The notes: generated by a model from the letters alone, not told the origin. A stretch of 36,558 nucleotides of DNA from Oscillibacter ruminantium GH1 (GCF_000307265.1 NZ_DF158901.1:1-36558); one strand, 5' to 3'. Counted from the stretch's first letter, positions 22,191 to 30,555 are shown. Translations and numbers: made by a program.

Positions 22191-22207
22191 GTGCCCGATT
22201 CGGGCAC
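22191..22207. repeat. Dispersed 17-bp palindrome, copy 5 (perfect, noncoding)
   Basis: GTGCCCGATTCGGGCAC, extended by AT on each side to a 21-bp perfect palindrome. It lies 3 bp before the ribosome site and 14 bp before the start codon of the lipoprotein gene, the only copy outside a coding region. Confidence 0.88.
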
Positions 22208-22220
22208 ATGGGAGGATACT

Positions 22221-22865
22221 ATGAAAAAGCTAATGTCTCTTGCACTGGCATTGCTCATGGCTGCGTCTCTGGCCGGCTGCGGCTCCTCCGCTCCGGCACA
22301 ATCATCCTCGTCCGCCGGAGCAGCTACCAGCAGCGCTGCCATCGCGTCCGCGTCGGCAGCTAATCCGATGGCTGGATTTGACCCGCAGAAGGCCGAAGTA
22401 GCCAGTGGGCAGTCGGATACTGCTGCATTGCCCACTTTCGGCGTCAGCTATACGGGATTGCTGGACGTTTTAAAAGAATCCCACACTGGATTTGACGCGG
22501 AACCTGAGACACATGTCATGCAGACAACGGATGGAGTTAGCCTGAACCAATATATATACACAGCGGATGATTTTATCAGTGTCCAGTTTTATGAGACAGA
22601 GACCAACGAGCTCCAGAGCGTTATCGTTATGGCTAAGTATGCTGATATGACCTCCGACCAGGCGAAAACCCTTGGATCATTTTTCGCTTTAATTACCGGA
22701 GCGTTTGAGCCGGATGCCAGTACGCTAAATGATATTGATAAAAAACTAGATATTGCAAATGCTGGATTTGCATCTGGCACCTGCAACTTAGCCAGTGGGA
22801 CACTTGCCGATTATATGTATATTGTCGACAATAGTAGCGCCATGGTCACAATAACTGCAATCTAA
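22221..22865 (+). CDS. Prophage-encoded lipoprotein
   Basis: 214 residues from the ATG at 22221 (GGGAGGA upstream). Type II signal peptide: MKKLMSLALALLMAASLAGC with lipobox LAGC, Cys lipidated; then a Ser/Ala-rich linker and a beta-rich domain ending in 'DYMYIVDNSSAMVTITAI'. The mature protein would be anchored outside the membrane. It sits in the lysogeny block between ImmA and integrase, a usual place for lysogenic conversion genes, so it may change surface properties or block related phages. No family recognised. Confidence 0.85.
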   Translation: MKKLMSLALALLMAASLAGCGSSAPAQSSSSAGAATSSAAIASASAANPMAGFDPQKAEVASGQSDTAALPTFGVSYTGLLDVLKESHTGFDAEPETHVMQTTDGVSLNQYIYTADDFISVQFYETETNELQSVIVMAKYADMTSDQAKTLGSFFALITGAFEPDASTLNDIDKKLDIANAGFASGTCNLASGTLADYMYIVDNSSAMVTITAI

Positions 22866-22870
22866 ACGCA

Positions 22871-22894
22871 AGCGCCGCCCGGAAGGGCGGCGCT
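22871..22894 (+). other. Stable hairpin between lipoprotein and integrase genes
   Basis: Perfect 10-bp stem (AGCGCCGCCC with GGGCGGCGCT) and GGAA tetraloop, no T-tract after it. It could protect the lipoprotein message or limit read-through to the integrase, whose AGGAGGG site follows at once. Confidence 0.55.
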
Positions 22895-22910
22895 GACTAT
22901 AGGAGGGACT

Positions 22911-24059
22911 ATGCCTAAAAAGAGTAAATACTACTTTGACGGGCGCTATTATTGCTGCAAGATCCGCAAGGGAGCCACCAGCAAGGAAGGATACAGCATC
23001 GTCCGGGCAAAGACCGAGGATGAGCTTGATCGGAAGCTGGGCGAACGGCGACATGCGGCGTCCCGTGGTGTGGATCTCAACGATGGCACCATCGTGGCTG
23101 AGTGGTGCGTGGAGTGGTATGGTAACCGCAAGGCGACGCTTTCTCCATCTGAGCAGTCCTATTTCCGCCCGATGATTAACAACTTAATCTGCCCGGCAAT
23201 CGGCAATGTACGGCTGCTGGACGTCCGAGCCGAGCACCTTCAGCGGGTGATGGCGCAGGCCGCGGGGAAATCAAAAAGCTATCAGGGGAAGCTGGTGCGC
23301 TTGCTGCATCGGCTATTTGCGGATGCATTCTCCAGCAAATTGACCATGGACGATCCATCCATCTCCATCAAGCCGGGAGGTATGCCCGCGCAGCAAAAGC
23401 AGTCACTGACCAAAGAGCAAGTCGCAACCCTGTTTGCCGCCATTGAGGGCACTCGTGCGGAGATCTTCTGCGCGCTTTGTTACTATGCCGGACTGCGAAG
23501 TGAGGAGGCCTGCGGCCTCACGTGGGATGATGTGCATCTGGAGGCGGACACGCCTTATCTGGATATTTCACACACCACCACGTGGCCGGAGCGAGGCGAT
23601 GGCAAATGGCCGTGCCCCACAAAAACGCCAAGCGGCGTCCGCAAGATACCAATTCACCCCGAGCTTCTGCGACGTCTGAATGCAGTACCAAAAAGCAAAA
23701 AGAAAAATCCATTTGTTGTCGCTGGGCACGGGAAGCAGCCCGTCACCTATCAGAGCAAGCGCCGCATCTGGGATATTGTACGCGGGAGGATGACGTATAA
23801 GGCTCTGGGAAAGCCGCAGCCGAAACGGAAACCCGGTCAGCCTGGCCCTGTTGGTATCCCGCGCACGATTGACGTCTATTTCACGGCGCATCAGCTCCGG
23901 CATACGTTCGCCAGCAATATGATTGCTGGCGGAACAGATATCAAAAAGGTGCAGTATCTGATGGGACATGCGGACGCTACTGTTTTGTTAAAAATCTATG
24001 CACAAGTAGTCGGCAATCAACCCGCTGATCTATCCGGCGCGGTCTCCGGTTCTCTTTGA
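22911..24059 (+). CDS. int: Tyrosine-family phage integrase
   Basis: 382 residues. N-terminal arm-binding/AP2-like part (YYFDGRYYCCKIRKGATSKE), SAM-like core-binding domain, then the catalytic domain: Arg in 'YYAGLRSEEACGLTW', 'HQLRHTFASNMIAGG' (His-x-x-Arg), 'LMGHADATVLLKIYAQV' with the second His and the nucleophile Tyr. It integrates and excises the phage at the tRNA site 100 bp downstream. AGGAGGG lies upstream of the ATG at 22911. Confidence 0.97.
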   Translation: MPKKSKYYFDGRYYCCKIRKGATSKEGYSIVRAKTEDELDRKLGERRHAASRGVDLNDGTIVAEWCVEWYGNRKATLSPSEQSYFRPMINNLICPAIGNVRLLDVRAEHLQRVMAQAAGKSKSYQGKLVRLLHRLFADAFSSKLTMDDPSISIKPGGMPAQQKQSLTKEQVATLFAAIEGTRAEIFCALCYYAGLRSEEACGLTWDDVHLEADTPYLDISHTTTWPERGDGKWPCPTKTPSGVRKIPIHPELLRRLNAVPKSKKKNPFVVAGHGKQPVTYQSKRRIWDIVRGRMTYKALGKPQPKRKPGQPGPVGIPRTIDVYFTAHQLRHTFASNMIAGGTDIKKVQYLMGHADATVLLKIYAQVVGNQPADLSGAVSGSL

Positions 24060-24154
24060 TTTGCAAATTTAGGAACAATTTCGGGAACAATCAAAGAATT
24101 TTAATATTTGCTTTCTCTTAGTTGCGCAATAGATGCAGGCTATTTTTATTGATA

Positions 24155-24201
24155 GCTTCACACGCAGGAGGTCGAGAGTTCGAGTCTCCCAGTCTCCACC
24201 A
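24155..24201 (+). other. Attachment site: 3' fragment of a tRNA gene, probably tRNA-Val(CAC)
   Basis: Reads as the 3' part of a tRNA: end of the anticodon stem, loop TTCACAC with CAC anticodon, stem GCAGG, variable loop, T-arm around GTTCGAGTC, acceptor AGTCTCC and A-CCA. No matching 5' half (GGAGACT acceptor) is found upstream, where phage DNA begins. The phage therefore recombined within the anticodon arm; the intact tRNA should lie at the other prophage end, outside the window. The tRNA identity is inferred from the loop only. Confidence 0.8.
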
Positions 24202-24204
24202 AGA

Positions 24205-24243
24205 AAATCTCTTAGAGCCGCAAGGCACTAAGAGATTTTTTTT
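24205..24243 (+). terminator. Host tRNA terminator left beside the att site
   Basis: Stem AAATCTCTTAG (24205-24215) with CTAAGAGATTT (24228-24238), with an inner GCC-GCAA-GGC, then a run of eight T. Originally the terminator of the tRNA, now also closing the prophage end. Confidence 0.88.
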
Positions 24244-24700
24244 GTCCAAAATTAGGATTATTTGCAATTCGACGCGCTGCATGGACTTCAAATTGGCGTT
24301 TGAAGATGCTGAGGTAATTGCGCGAAAGAAATAATTATTGTTTGTAAGGCGAACCCTGAAGTGTGGGATTGATGCAATCATATGTCTTCACCGACCGCTT
24401 TTCGGATTATATAACCAGAGATTTTATGAACGTAAACGACGGTCTTTATATGTAAGGCAGAGCGAGCAAAGCCCTTGCCAAGTGAAGCGGATATCCGATT
24501 ACCCGTTTTATCCAAAAGATACCCCGCAGGGGAACCCGCGCCGTCTTTCAATCGGCCGACATGCTTTGTATCCGCATCGCTTCAGGTCTGCGTCCATTGT
24601 CTGTATATTCCGGTTGTTTTTGATTCGGCCAAGTTCTAAACCTTTCAAAGCAGAAGATCGCACGAAGTACGCGGGTCCGTTCAAAAAGTCTGGCTGCATC
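24244..24700. other. Intergenic stretch without a recognisable gene
   Basis: No open frame has a ribosome site or a recognisable product; those present are short and of odd composition. It may hold remnants of older integrations near the tRNA. Nothing else is seen here. Confidence 0.5.
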
Positions 24701-24729
24701 TGGACTTTCCGGACAAGCCGTAATATAAT
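24701..24729 (+). promoter_or_regulatory. Probable promoter of the lipoate operon
   Basis: TGGACT at 24701-24706, 17-bp spacer, TATAAT at 24724-24729, giving a leader of about 158 nt before the first start codon. No terminator-like structure or known riboswitch pattern was found in the leader. Confidence 0.6.
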
Positions 24730-24893
24730 TAAATACACTGTATTTGTATGATGTCGGAAGCACTTCGCCGCCAGCAAGGGATGCGGGGGCTCCTGCTCCC
24801 GTCATACAGTGGAAAATCTGCGCGGCAGTCTGCCCCGTTTTATTTGAGGATGGAAGAAGCCGCCGCGCATGGAAGCAGGATGTTGAATTTGCA

Positions 24894-25841
24894 ATGATTA
24901 CCTTTGAAAATACCTCTCACGATCCGTTTTATAATCAGGCTTTTGAAGAATATATCTTCAATACCTGTCGGGATGACGATGTTTTTTTGGTCTGGCAGAA
25001 TGAACCTGCGGTTATCGTAGGCTGTTATCAGAATATCTGCCGGGAAGTTCATGTGCCGGGTCTGCTTGCCCGCCACATCCCTGTTGTGCGCCGCATGAGC
25101 GGCGGCGGCACGGTCTATCACGATCTTGGAAATTTGAACTATACCATTATTTCCACTCAAACGGAGCTGCTGGATTACGACTGCTATCTCACCCCTGTTA
25201 TTCACGCGCTGAACGACATGGGAATTCCGGCGAAAAAAAACCGGACCTGTGATATTGCTATCGGAGATGAAAAGATCTCGGGCAGTGCGCAGAAAGCCGC
25301 CGGAGGCCGGGTCCTGCACCACGGAACGCTGTTGTTTGATTCGGATCTTACCATCCTAAACCAGATCACGGCAACCTGTAAAAACGACTCCTTTCAATCG
25401 AAGGGCACGGTCTCTGCGATCTGCCCGGTAACCAATATCCGACGGCATCTCTTGCGGGATATGACCGTTGAAGAATTCCGGCAGCGGCTGCTTGGCAAGG
25501 TTCTTCCTCCCGGCAGCCAGACACGGACACTCTCCGCTGAACAGATTTCCGCCGTTGAGCGGCTGCGAGACGAAAAATACCGCAGTTGGGAGTGGACCTG
25601 GGGCAGAACGCCGGCTTGTCGTTATGAGAAAGAGGGCCTGTTCAGCGGGATGCCTATTCACATCACCTATGCGGCCAAACACGGTATTCTCTCCGACGCG
25701 GTGGTGGAATCCCCCCTGCTGGACGGTGCAAAAGCCGCCGAACTATTGAACGGCGCCAGACTGGACCCGGAAGAATTCTTTAAAATCAGTCAGGTTTTGG
25801 CCGGCAGCAAAGCCGCCGAACTGATGGATTGGCTTATGTGA
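24894..25841 (+). CDS. lplA: Lipoate-protein ligase A (first copy)
   Basis: 315 residues from the ATG at 24894 (MITFENTSHDPFYNQAFEEY); an in-frame upstream extension has no ribosome site. Family marks: 'VVRRMSGGGTVYHDLGNLNY' (lipoate/ATP loop) and 'IGDEKISGSAQK' with the adenylate-binding Lys, plus the C-terminal accessory domain. It activates lipoate with ATP and attaches it to a Lys of a lipoyl domain, letting the cell use scavenged lipoate. First gene of a four-gene set with the carrier, synthase and a second ligase. Confidence 0.93.
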   Translation: MITFENTSHDPFYNQAFEEYIFNTCRDDDVFLVWQNEPAVIVGCYQNICREVHVPGLLARHIPVVRRMSGGGTVYHDLGNLNYTIISTQTELLDYDCYLTPVIHALNDMGIPAKKNRTCDIAIGDEKISGSAQKAAGGRVLHHGTLLFDSDLTILNQITATCKNDSFQSKGTVSAICPVTNIRRHLLRDMTVEEFRQRLLGKVLPPGSQTRTLSAEQISAVERLRDEKYRSWEWTWGRTPACRYEKEGLFSGMPIHITYAAKHGILSDAVVESPLLDGAKAAELLNGARLDPEEFFKISQVLAGSKAAELMDWLM

Positions 25842-25883
25842 AAATGATTTCAGCCGCACAACGCGGAGAAGGGAACATCAATC

Positions 25884-26123
25884 ATGGAAAAAACAATGAA
25901 AATACCAAAGCTGCGCCCGGAAATGCAAAACGGCGTGCTGTGCGCATGGCTTAAAAACGAGGGCGACGAAGTAAAAGCCGGTGAACCGGTTTATGAGATC
26001 GAGACGGATAAGGTCGTCAATCAGATCGAAGCCACCGACAGCGGCGTGCTGAAAAAGCAGCTGTGCGAAGAGGGCGATACTGTGGATGTGCTCTCTCCCG
26101 TTGCCATTTTGGAGACAAAGTGA
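25884..26123 (+). CDS. Stand-alone lipoyl carrier domain
   Basis: 79 residues, a single biotinyl/lipoyl domain (starting MEKTMKIPKLRPEMQNG). The lipoylation motif 'YEIETDKVVNQIEATDSGVL' has the acceptor Lys in ETDKV, closest to the E2 type of 2-oxoacid dehydrogenases and unlike GcvH, which is about 130 residues. No E2 catalytic or binding domains follow. Placed between the ligase and lipA, it probably carries octanoyl or lipoyl groups during assembly, or serves an enzyme encoded elsewhere. Confidence 0.88.
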   Translation: MEKTMKIPKLRPEMQNGVLCAWLKNEGDEVKAGEPVYEIETDKVVNQIEATDSGVLKKQLCEEGDTVDVLSPVAILETK

Positions 26124-26131
26124 GGCCCAGC

Positions 26132-26992
26132 ATGGAAAAGAAACCAGACTGGCTGAAAGTACGCTATAATCAGGAGGCTGTGGACGAGGTGGCGGAGCTG
26201 ATGCGGGATCTGAAGCTGAACACCGTATGCAAGGAGGCAAACTGCCCAAACTTGGGCGAATGCTACCGCAAGCACACCTCCACATTTATGATCCTGGGCA
26301 GCGTCTGTACGCGCAACTGCCGTTTCTGCAATGTAACCACCGGAAAGCCGCTGCCTCCCGATCCGGAGGAACCCATGAACGTGGCAAGAGCCGCCAAAAA
26401 ATTGGGGCTGCACCATGTGGTGCTGACCTGCTCCACCCGGGACGATCTGCCTGACGGCGGCGCTGAACAGTTTGCAAAGACCGTGCGCGCGATCCGGGAG
26501 GTCTGTCCCGGTACCACGGTAGAGACGCTGATCTCCGACATGAAGGGAAATCACGACGCACTCGACTGCGTCCTCTCCTCGCATCCCGACGTACTCAATC
26601 ATAACGTAGAGACGGTGCGGGAACTGCAAAAGGCGGTCCGCCCGCAGGCTGATTACGAGCGCTCTCTGGGCGTCCTGCGCTACTGTAAGGGAAAAGACCC
26701 CACCGTGCTTACCAAAACCGGCTTCATGGTGGGGCTGGGAGAAACCGATGAGCAGATCGACCGCCTTTTAGATGATGTTCTGGCAATCGGGTGCGATATT
26801 TTGACCATCGGACAGTATCTCCAGCCCTCGCCGCAGCACTATCCATTGGCCCGGTATGCAACGCCGGAGGATTTTGCCCGCTATAAGGAGTTGGCGCTCC
26901 GAAAGGGCTTCCGCCATGTGGCCTCCGCACCGTTGGCGCGCAGCTCCTACAAGGCGTGGGAAGCTCTGGAGGACGTGCATGATCTATATTGA
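26132..26992 (+). CDS. lipA: Lipoyl synthase
   Basis: 286 residues from the ATG at 26132 (GTGAGG upstream). Both iron-sulfur sites are present: the auxiliary cluster Cys triad 'CKEANCPNLGEC' and the radical SAM motif 'CTRNCRFC'. The C-terminal 'RSSYKA' supplies the Ser ligand of the auxiliary cluster. It inserts two sulfurs into octanoyl groups bound to a lipoyl domain. Eight nt after the carrier gene, whose product is the obvious substrate. It needs octanoylated protein, which here could come from the ligases because no lipB is seen. Confidence 0.96.
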   Translation: MEKKPDWLKVRYNQEAVDEVAELMRDLKLNTVCKEANCPNLGECYRKHTSTFMILGSVCTRNCRFCNVTTGKPLPPDPEEPMNVARAAKKLGLHHVVLTCSTRDDLPDGGAEQFAKTVRAIREVCPGTTVETLISDMKGNHDALDCVLSSHPDVLNHNVETVRELQKAVRPQADYERSLGVLRYCKGKDPTVLTKTGFMVGLGETDEQIDRLLDDVLAIGCDILTIGQYLQPSPQHYPLARYATPEDFARYKELALRKGFRHVASAPLARSSYKAWEALEDVHDLY

Positions 26993-27959
26993 GACAGGTT
27001 CGGACGACGTCTACTACAATTTTGGCCTTGAATATTATTTCACGGTGGAAAAAAAGCTGCCTGATACCGTTTTCCTCTTTTGGAGGACAACGCCCACGCT
27101 GATGGTTGGCAAGTATCAGAACGTTCTGGAGGAGATCAACACACCCTACGCAAAGGAACACGGGATTCATCTGGTGCGCCGCATGAGCGGAGGAGGAACG
27201 ATCTATACGGATTTTGGCGGATGGCAGTACACCTTTATTCAGCACCGGGATACCGATCAGATCGATTTCCGCGAATTTATCGAACCCGTTGTGGACGCTT
27301 TGCGGGAGCTGGGCGCGGACGCGGCATTCAACGGCCGCAACGATTTGACCGTCGGCGGGAAAAAGTTTTCCGGAAACGCGCAGTATCGGCTGGACGGATG
27401 TATTGTACATCATGGCTCGCTCCTCTTTGATACGGACATTGAGCAAATGGTGGCGGCCACGACGGTAGATCCATACAAAATCCTCTCCAAGAGCATCAAA
27501 TCTATCCGTGACCGGGTGACGAATCTCTCTGAACACCTGCCGCAGTCTCTGACAGCCGCGGAATTTAAAGAGTGTATGGTGCGCCACATCCTGCGCGGAA
27601 GTACGGACGAATACTGCCTGACGCCGGAGGATGACCGGCGTATCCGGGAACTGGCGGCGGAAAAATTCAACAACTGGGATGCCATTTACGGGGCAAATCC
27701 AAAATTCAACATCGAACGCACCGGTCGGTGTGATGGAGGAAAAATCCAGTTTAAGATGGATGTACAGCATGGAATAATCCGTTCCGCCTCTGTTTATGGC
27801 GATTTTTTTGCCACATTGGATACCTCGGTGATTACGGGTGCGTTGACAGGCTGCCGCTATGAACGCGCGGCCGTCTTGCAGGCGCTCTGCGATCACGGCG
27901 TGGACGGTGCCGTTTACCGCATCTCCGCACGCGAAATGGCCGGAATTATTGTCGATTGA
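26979..27959 (+). CDS. Lipoate-protein ligase A homologue (second copy)
   Basis: 326 residues from the ATG at 26979, overlapping lipA by 14 nt, with TGGAGG seven bases upstream. Core marks: 'LVRRMSGGGTIYTDFGGWQY' and 'VGGKKFSGNAQYR' with the conserved Lys. It differs clearly from the first copy, so the two may divide work: one for free lipoate, the other for octanoate or for transfer between lipoyl proteins. This split is known for LplA/LipL/LipM-type sets in other Firmicutes, but the specificity cannot be read here. Confidence 0.9.
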   Translation: MIYIETGSDDVYYNFGLEYYFTVEKKLPDTVFLFWRTTPTLMVGKYQNVLEEINTPYAKEHGIHLVRRMSGGGTIYTDFGGWQYTFIQHRDTDQIDFREFIEPVVDALRELGADAAFNGRNDLTVGGKKFSGNAQYRLDGCIVHHGSLLFDTDIEQMVAATTVDPYKILSKSIKSIRDRVTNLSEHLPQSLTAAEFKECMVRHILRGSTDEYCLTPEDDRRIRELAAEKFNNWDAIYGANPKFNIERTGRCDGGKIQFKMDVQHGIIRSASVYGDFFATLDTSVITGALTGCRYERAAVLQALCDHGVDGAVYRISAREMAGIIVD

Positions 27960-28451
27960 CATCTGTGGTAAAGGCTGTTGAATTTTTGTTTAAAGATAAG
28001 CTCCCTGTGTGGCGAACTATCGATTTAGCAGCCATCGTCCTGCGTCTAAACGCCCAAGCGTCCTTCGTTCGTTCCTGTACCCATAAAACAAGAAGGTAAC
28101 AAACGACTTGGGGACAGTCATTTGATGTGGGTCAAGCGGTTTATTTTGGAGTAATATACCCTGATGTTTTATGTTACAAAGGAACGGCAGTGTACACCGT
28201 GGCCGCAAGCGCACGGGCGGGGCGATTTGTCCCGCCCGTTCTCTATGTATGCAGGGATGCAAGGAAGGAGCCAGCCGCACGCGGCTGACTCCTTCTGCGG
28301 CACGCTCCGGAGCGCGACAGAAAAAATAAACCGGGAGTCTTTCACAGCTTGCGGCCACATGACATGGGACAGCAGACTTTTTTCGGAAATTTGTGCTACA
28401 ATCATCATAAAAAACAGGAGACACAGCTTTGCCTGCATGGAGATGAGGTCT
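27960..28451. other. Intergenic region with several strong hairpins
   Basis: No supported gene. Hairpins: ACGGGCGGG (28213-28221) with CCCGCCCGT (28231-28239); a 7+7-bp arm pair at 28264-28278 and 28281-28295 with one mismatch; and the palindrome CGCTCCGGAGCG at 28303-28314. None has a T-tract. They look like a dispersed intergenic repeat unit. A weak -10 (TACAAT, 28397-28402) precedes the kinase gene. Confidence 0.5.
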
Positions 28452-29743
28452 ATGACCACAATTAACTACATCAATTTATCCTTAGAGCTATGGGGCTGCG
28501 TCATGTCCGCCGTTGTAGCGGCGTGTCTTCTTTTGAGCAAATGCCACAGGCACAGAACCACACGCCTGTATTTTGGAATGCTGCTTTTTAACACCTGCTC
28601 TCTGTTTTTTGATGCGGCGGCACTGCTGTTTCGCGGGCGGACAGATGTGTTTGCTTGGTGGGGCGTTCGTGCTTCCAACTTTATTGCCTTCTCCTGCAAT
28701 TACCTGTTGCTGGCGGCATTCGCCTATTACCTGACTGAATTCCTCGGCAGACGAACAAAAAAGGTAAGCCGCAACCCCTTGCAGATCATTTGGACGCTGT
28801 GTGCACTGTCTCTGATGCTGGTGGTTGCCACGCAGTTTTTCCCAATCGTCTACTCTGTGGATGCGAAAAATGTCTACCACAGGGAGAGCCTGTTTTGGTT
28901 CTCCCAAGCCATCGGCATTGTGGGGATGCTACTATGCGCCGGAATGCTGCTGCGTTACCGTCATGTCATTGAGGCGGAGGAAAAAATTGCGCTTTGGTCT
29001 TATATTGTGCTGCCGGTTGCGGCGCTGTGCGTGCAGGCATTCGTTTACGGCATGGTGCTTTTGGGGCTGGCTAACACAGTTTCGCTGATTGTCGTCTTCC
29101 TGTTTTTGCAGGCAGAGCAAGGCCGCTGCATGGCGGAGCAGGACGCAGCTTTGACCCAAAGCCGCATCTCCATCATGCTCAGTCAAATTCAGCCTCATTT
29201 TTTATACAACTCCCTCAACACCATCCGCTATCTCTGCAAGGCAGACCCCGACAGGGCGCAAAAGGCGGTAGATGATTTCGCCACGTATCTGCGGGGCAAT
29301 CTTGATTCCCTCAAGCGTACTGCGCCCGTCTCACTTGACACGGAACTGGAGCATATTCGCATCTATCTGTCGCTGGAAAAATGCGCTTTGACGACGAATT
29401 GCAAATCGTCTATGACCTGCAAGCCACCGGCTTTCTGCTGCCAGCCTTGACAGTGCAGCCACTGGTGGAAAACGCCGTGAAGTACGGCGTGAGCAAAAAA
29501 GAGGGCGGTGGCACGGTAAGCATTGCCACGCGGGAAAACCCCGACTGCTTTACCATCTCCGTTTCTGACGACGGCGTGGGCTACGACCCGAGCGCTGCGC
29601 AAGAGGATGGACGCACCCACATCGGCATCGACAACGTGCGGGCGCGCCTTGCCGCCATGTGCCACGGCAGTCTGTATATTAAAAGCAGACCGAACGCCGG
29701 CACAACCGCCACCATTACGATTCCGAAGGAGGGGATGGAATGA
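28452..29743 (+). pseudogene. LytS-like sensor histidine kinase, broken by a 1-nt frameshift
   Basis: Starts at the ATG at 28452 (MTTINYINLSLELWGCVMSA) with about six membrane helices over the first 230 residues, then the LytS-type phosphoacceptor 'IQPHFLYNSLNTIRYL'. The frame runs off at 29450, while the remainder, the ATPase domain with N box 'PLVENAVKYGV' and 'DDGVGYDPSA', continues in another frame from 29381 to 29743. Joining 'IYLSLEK' to 'MRFDDELQIVYDLQ' restores a normal sequence; it needs six A where 29377-29381 has five. Without ATP binding the product is inactive. It overlaps the response regulator by 4 nt. Confidence 0.88.
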
Positions 29744-30507
29744 ACATCCTTGCGGTAGACGATGAAAAAATAGCCCTGGACGCATTGCTGCTTGCCATCG
29801 GGGAAGCACAGCCCGATGTGACCGTGGACGGCTTTCGCAGCCCCGCGGAGGTGCTTGCCTTTGCGGAGGAAAACCCCTGCGACATTGCGTTTTTGGATAT
29901 TGAGATGGCGCGCATGAACGGAATTGAGCTTGCCAAGCGGCTGAAGGTGCAAAACCCCCAAATCAACATCATTTTCACCACCGGGTACAGCGAGTACACT
30001 GGCGACGCCTTTGCTCACCATGCCAGCGGCTATGTGCAGAAGCCGGTCACAAAAGAAAAAATCAGCTGGGAGATCGAGGACTTGCGCCACCCGGTGGCAA
30101 CTCCGCCCAGCGCGGCGCAGGTGCAGGTACATACCTTCGGCAATTTTGAGGCGTATTTGGACGGCGCGCCGGTGGAATTTCAATACAGCAAAACCAAGGA
30201 GCTGTTTGCCTACCTCATCGACCGGCACGGCGCGCTGTGTACGAATAAGGAGATCATGGCGGTAATTTGGGAGGACGAAGTAAAAGAATCCTATTTTAAA
30301 AATATCCGGGTGGACTTGCTGAATTCCCTGCCCATGGAGATTTTTACAAAGCAGTGGGGGAAATTGGGGGTTATCCCAGAAATGCTCTCCTGCAATTATT
30401 ACGATTGGGCGGCGGGAAAGCCCTCCGCTATCAACGCCTATACCGGGGAATACATGGCACAGTATAGCTGGGGTGAGATGACTTTGAGCTCCCTAAAAAC
30501 TCTGTAA
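29740..30507 (+). CDS. Response regulator with SARP-like output domain
   Basis: 255 residues. Receiver domain 1-120: D7 and D8, phospho-acceptor D53 (FLDIEM), T80/T81 and K101 (QKPV). The output part from about 125 (VHTFGNFEAYLDGAPVEFQ, KTKELFAYLIDRHG, TNKEIMAVIW) is a winged helix of the trans_reg_C/SARP type rather than the LytTR usually paired with LytS kinases. Translated together with the kinase (ATGA). It probably controls nearby surface protein genes. Confidence 0.9.
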   Translation: MNILAVDDEKIALDALLLAIGEAQPDVTVDGFRSPAEVLAFAEENPCDIAFLDIEMARMNGIELAKRLKVQNPQINIIFTTGYSEYTGDAFAHHASGYVQKPVTKEKISWEIEDLRHPVATPPSAAQVQVHTFGNFEAYLDGAPVEFQYSKTKELFAYLIDRHGALCTNKEIMAVIWEDEVKESYFKNIRVDLLNSLPMEIFTKQWGKLGVIPEMLSCNYYDWAAGKPSAINAYTGEYMAQYSWGEMTLSSLKTL

Positions 30508-30515
30508 TTGAAAAA

Positions 30516-30555
30516 GCCGCCCTGAAAATACAGATATTTTCAGGGCGGCTTTTTT
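30516..30555 (+). terminator. Terminator of the two-component operon
   Basis: Perfect 15-bp stem (GCCGCCCTGAAAATA, 30516-30530, with 30535-30549), loop CAGA, then six T. Preceded by an A-run, so it may act in both directions. Confidence 0.92.

Larger units (their letters stand above)
1..24201. mobile_element. Integrated contractile-tailed prophage (left end outside window)
   Basis: The region carries a full phage programme: integrase, repressor with ImmA peptidase, cro-like and excisionase-like regulators, replication and partition genes, packaging remnant, head genes and contractile tail genes. The right boundary is the tRNA 3'-fragment at 24155-24201, followed by a host terminator and host metabolic genes. 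The left boundary (hub, baseplate, fibre and lysis genes, other att site) is not in the window. Tail genes resemble the PBSX/XkdK type, with a sheath and tube, so the particle would be myovirus-like. The terminase is truncated, so the element is probably packaging-defective unless that junction is an assembly artefact. Confidence 0.95.

Noticed and set aside
29373..29386. Programmed frameshift in the kinase gene
   Set aside because: The sequence G GAA AAA is not a good slippery heptamer and such kinases are not known to need one; mutation or read error is simpler.
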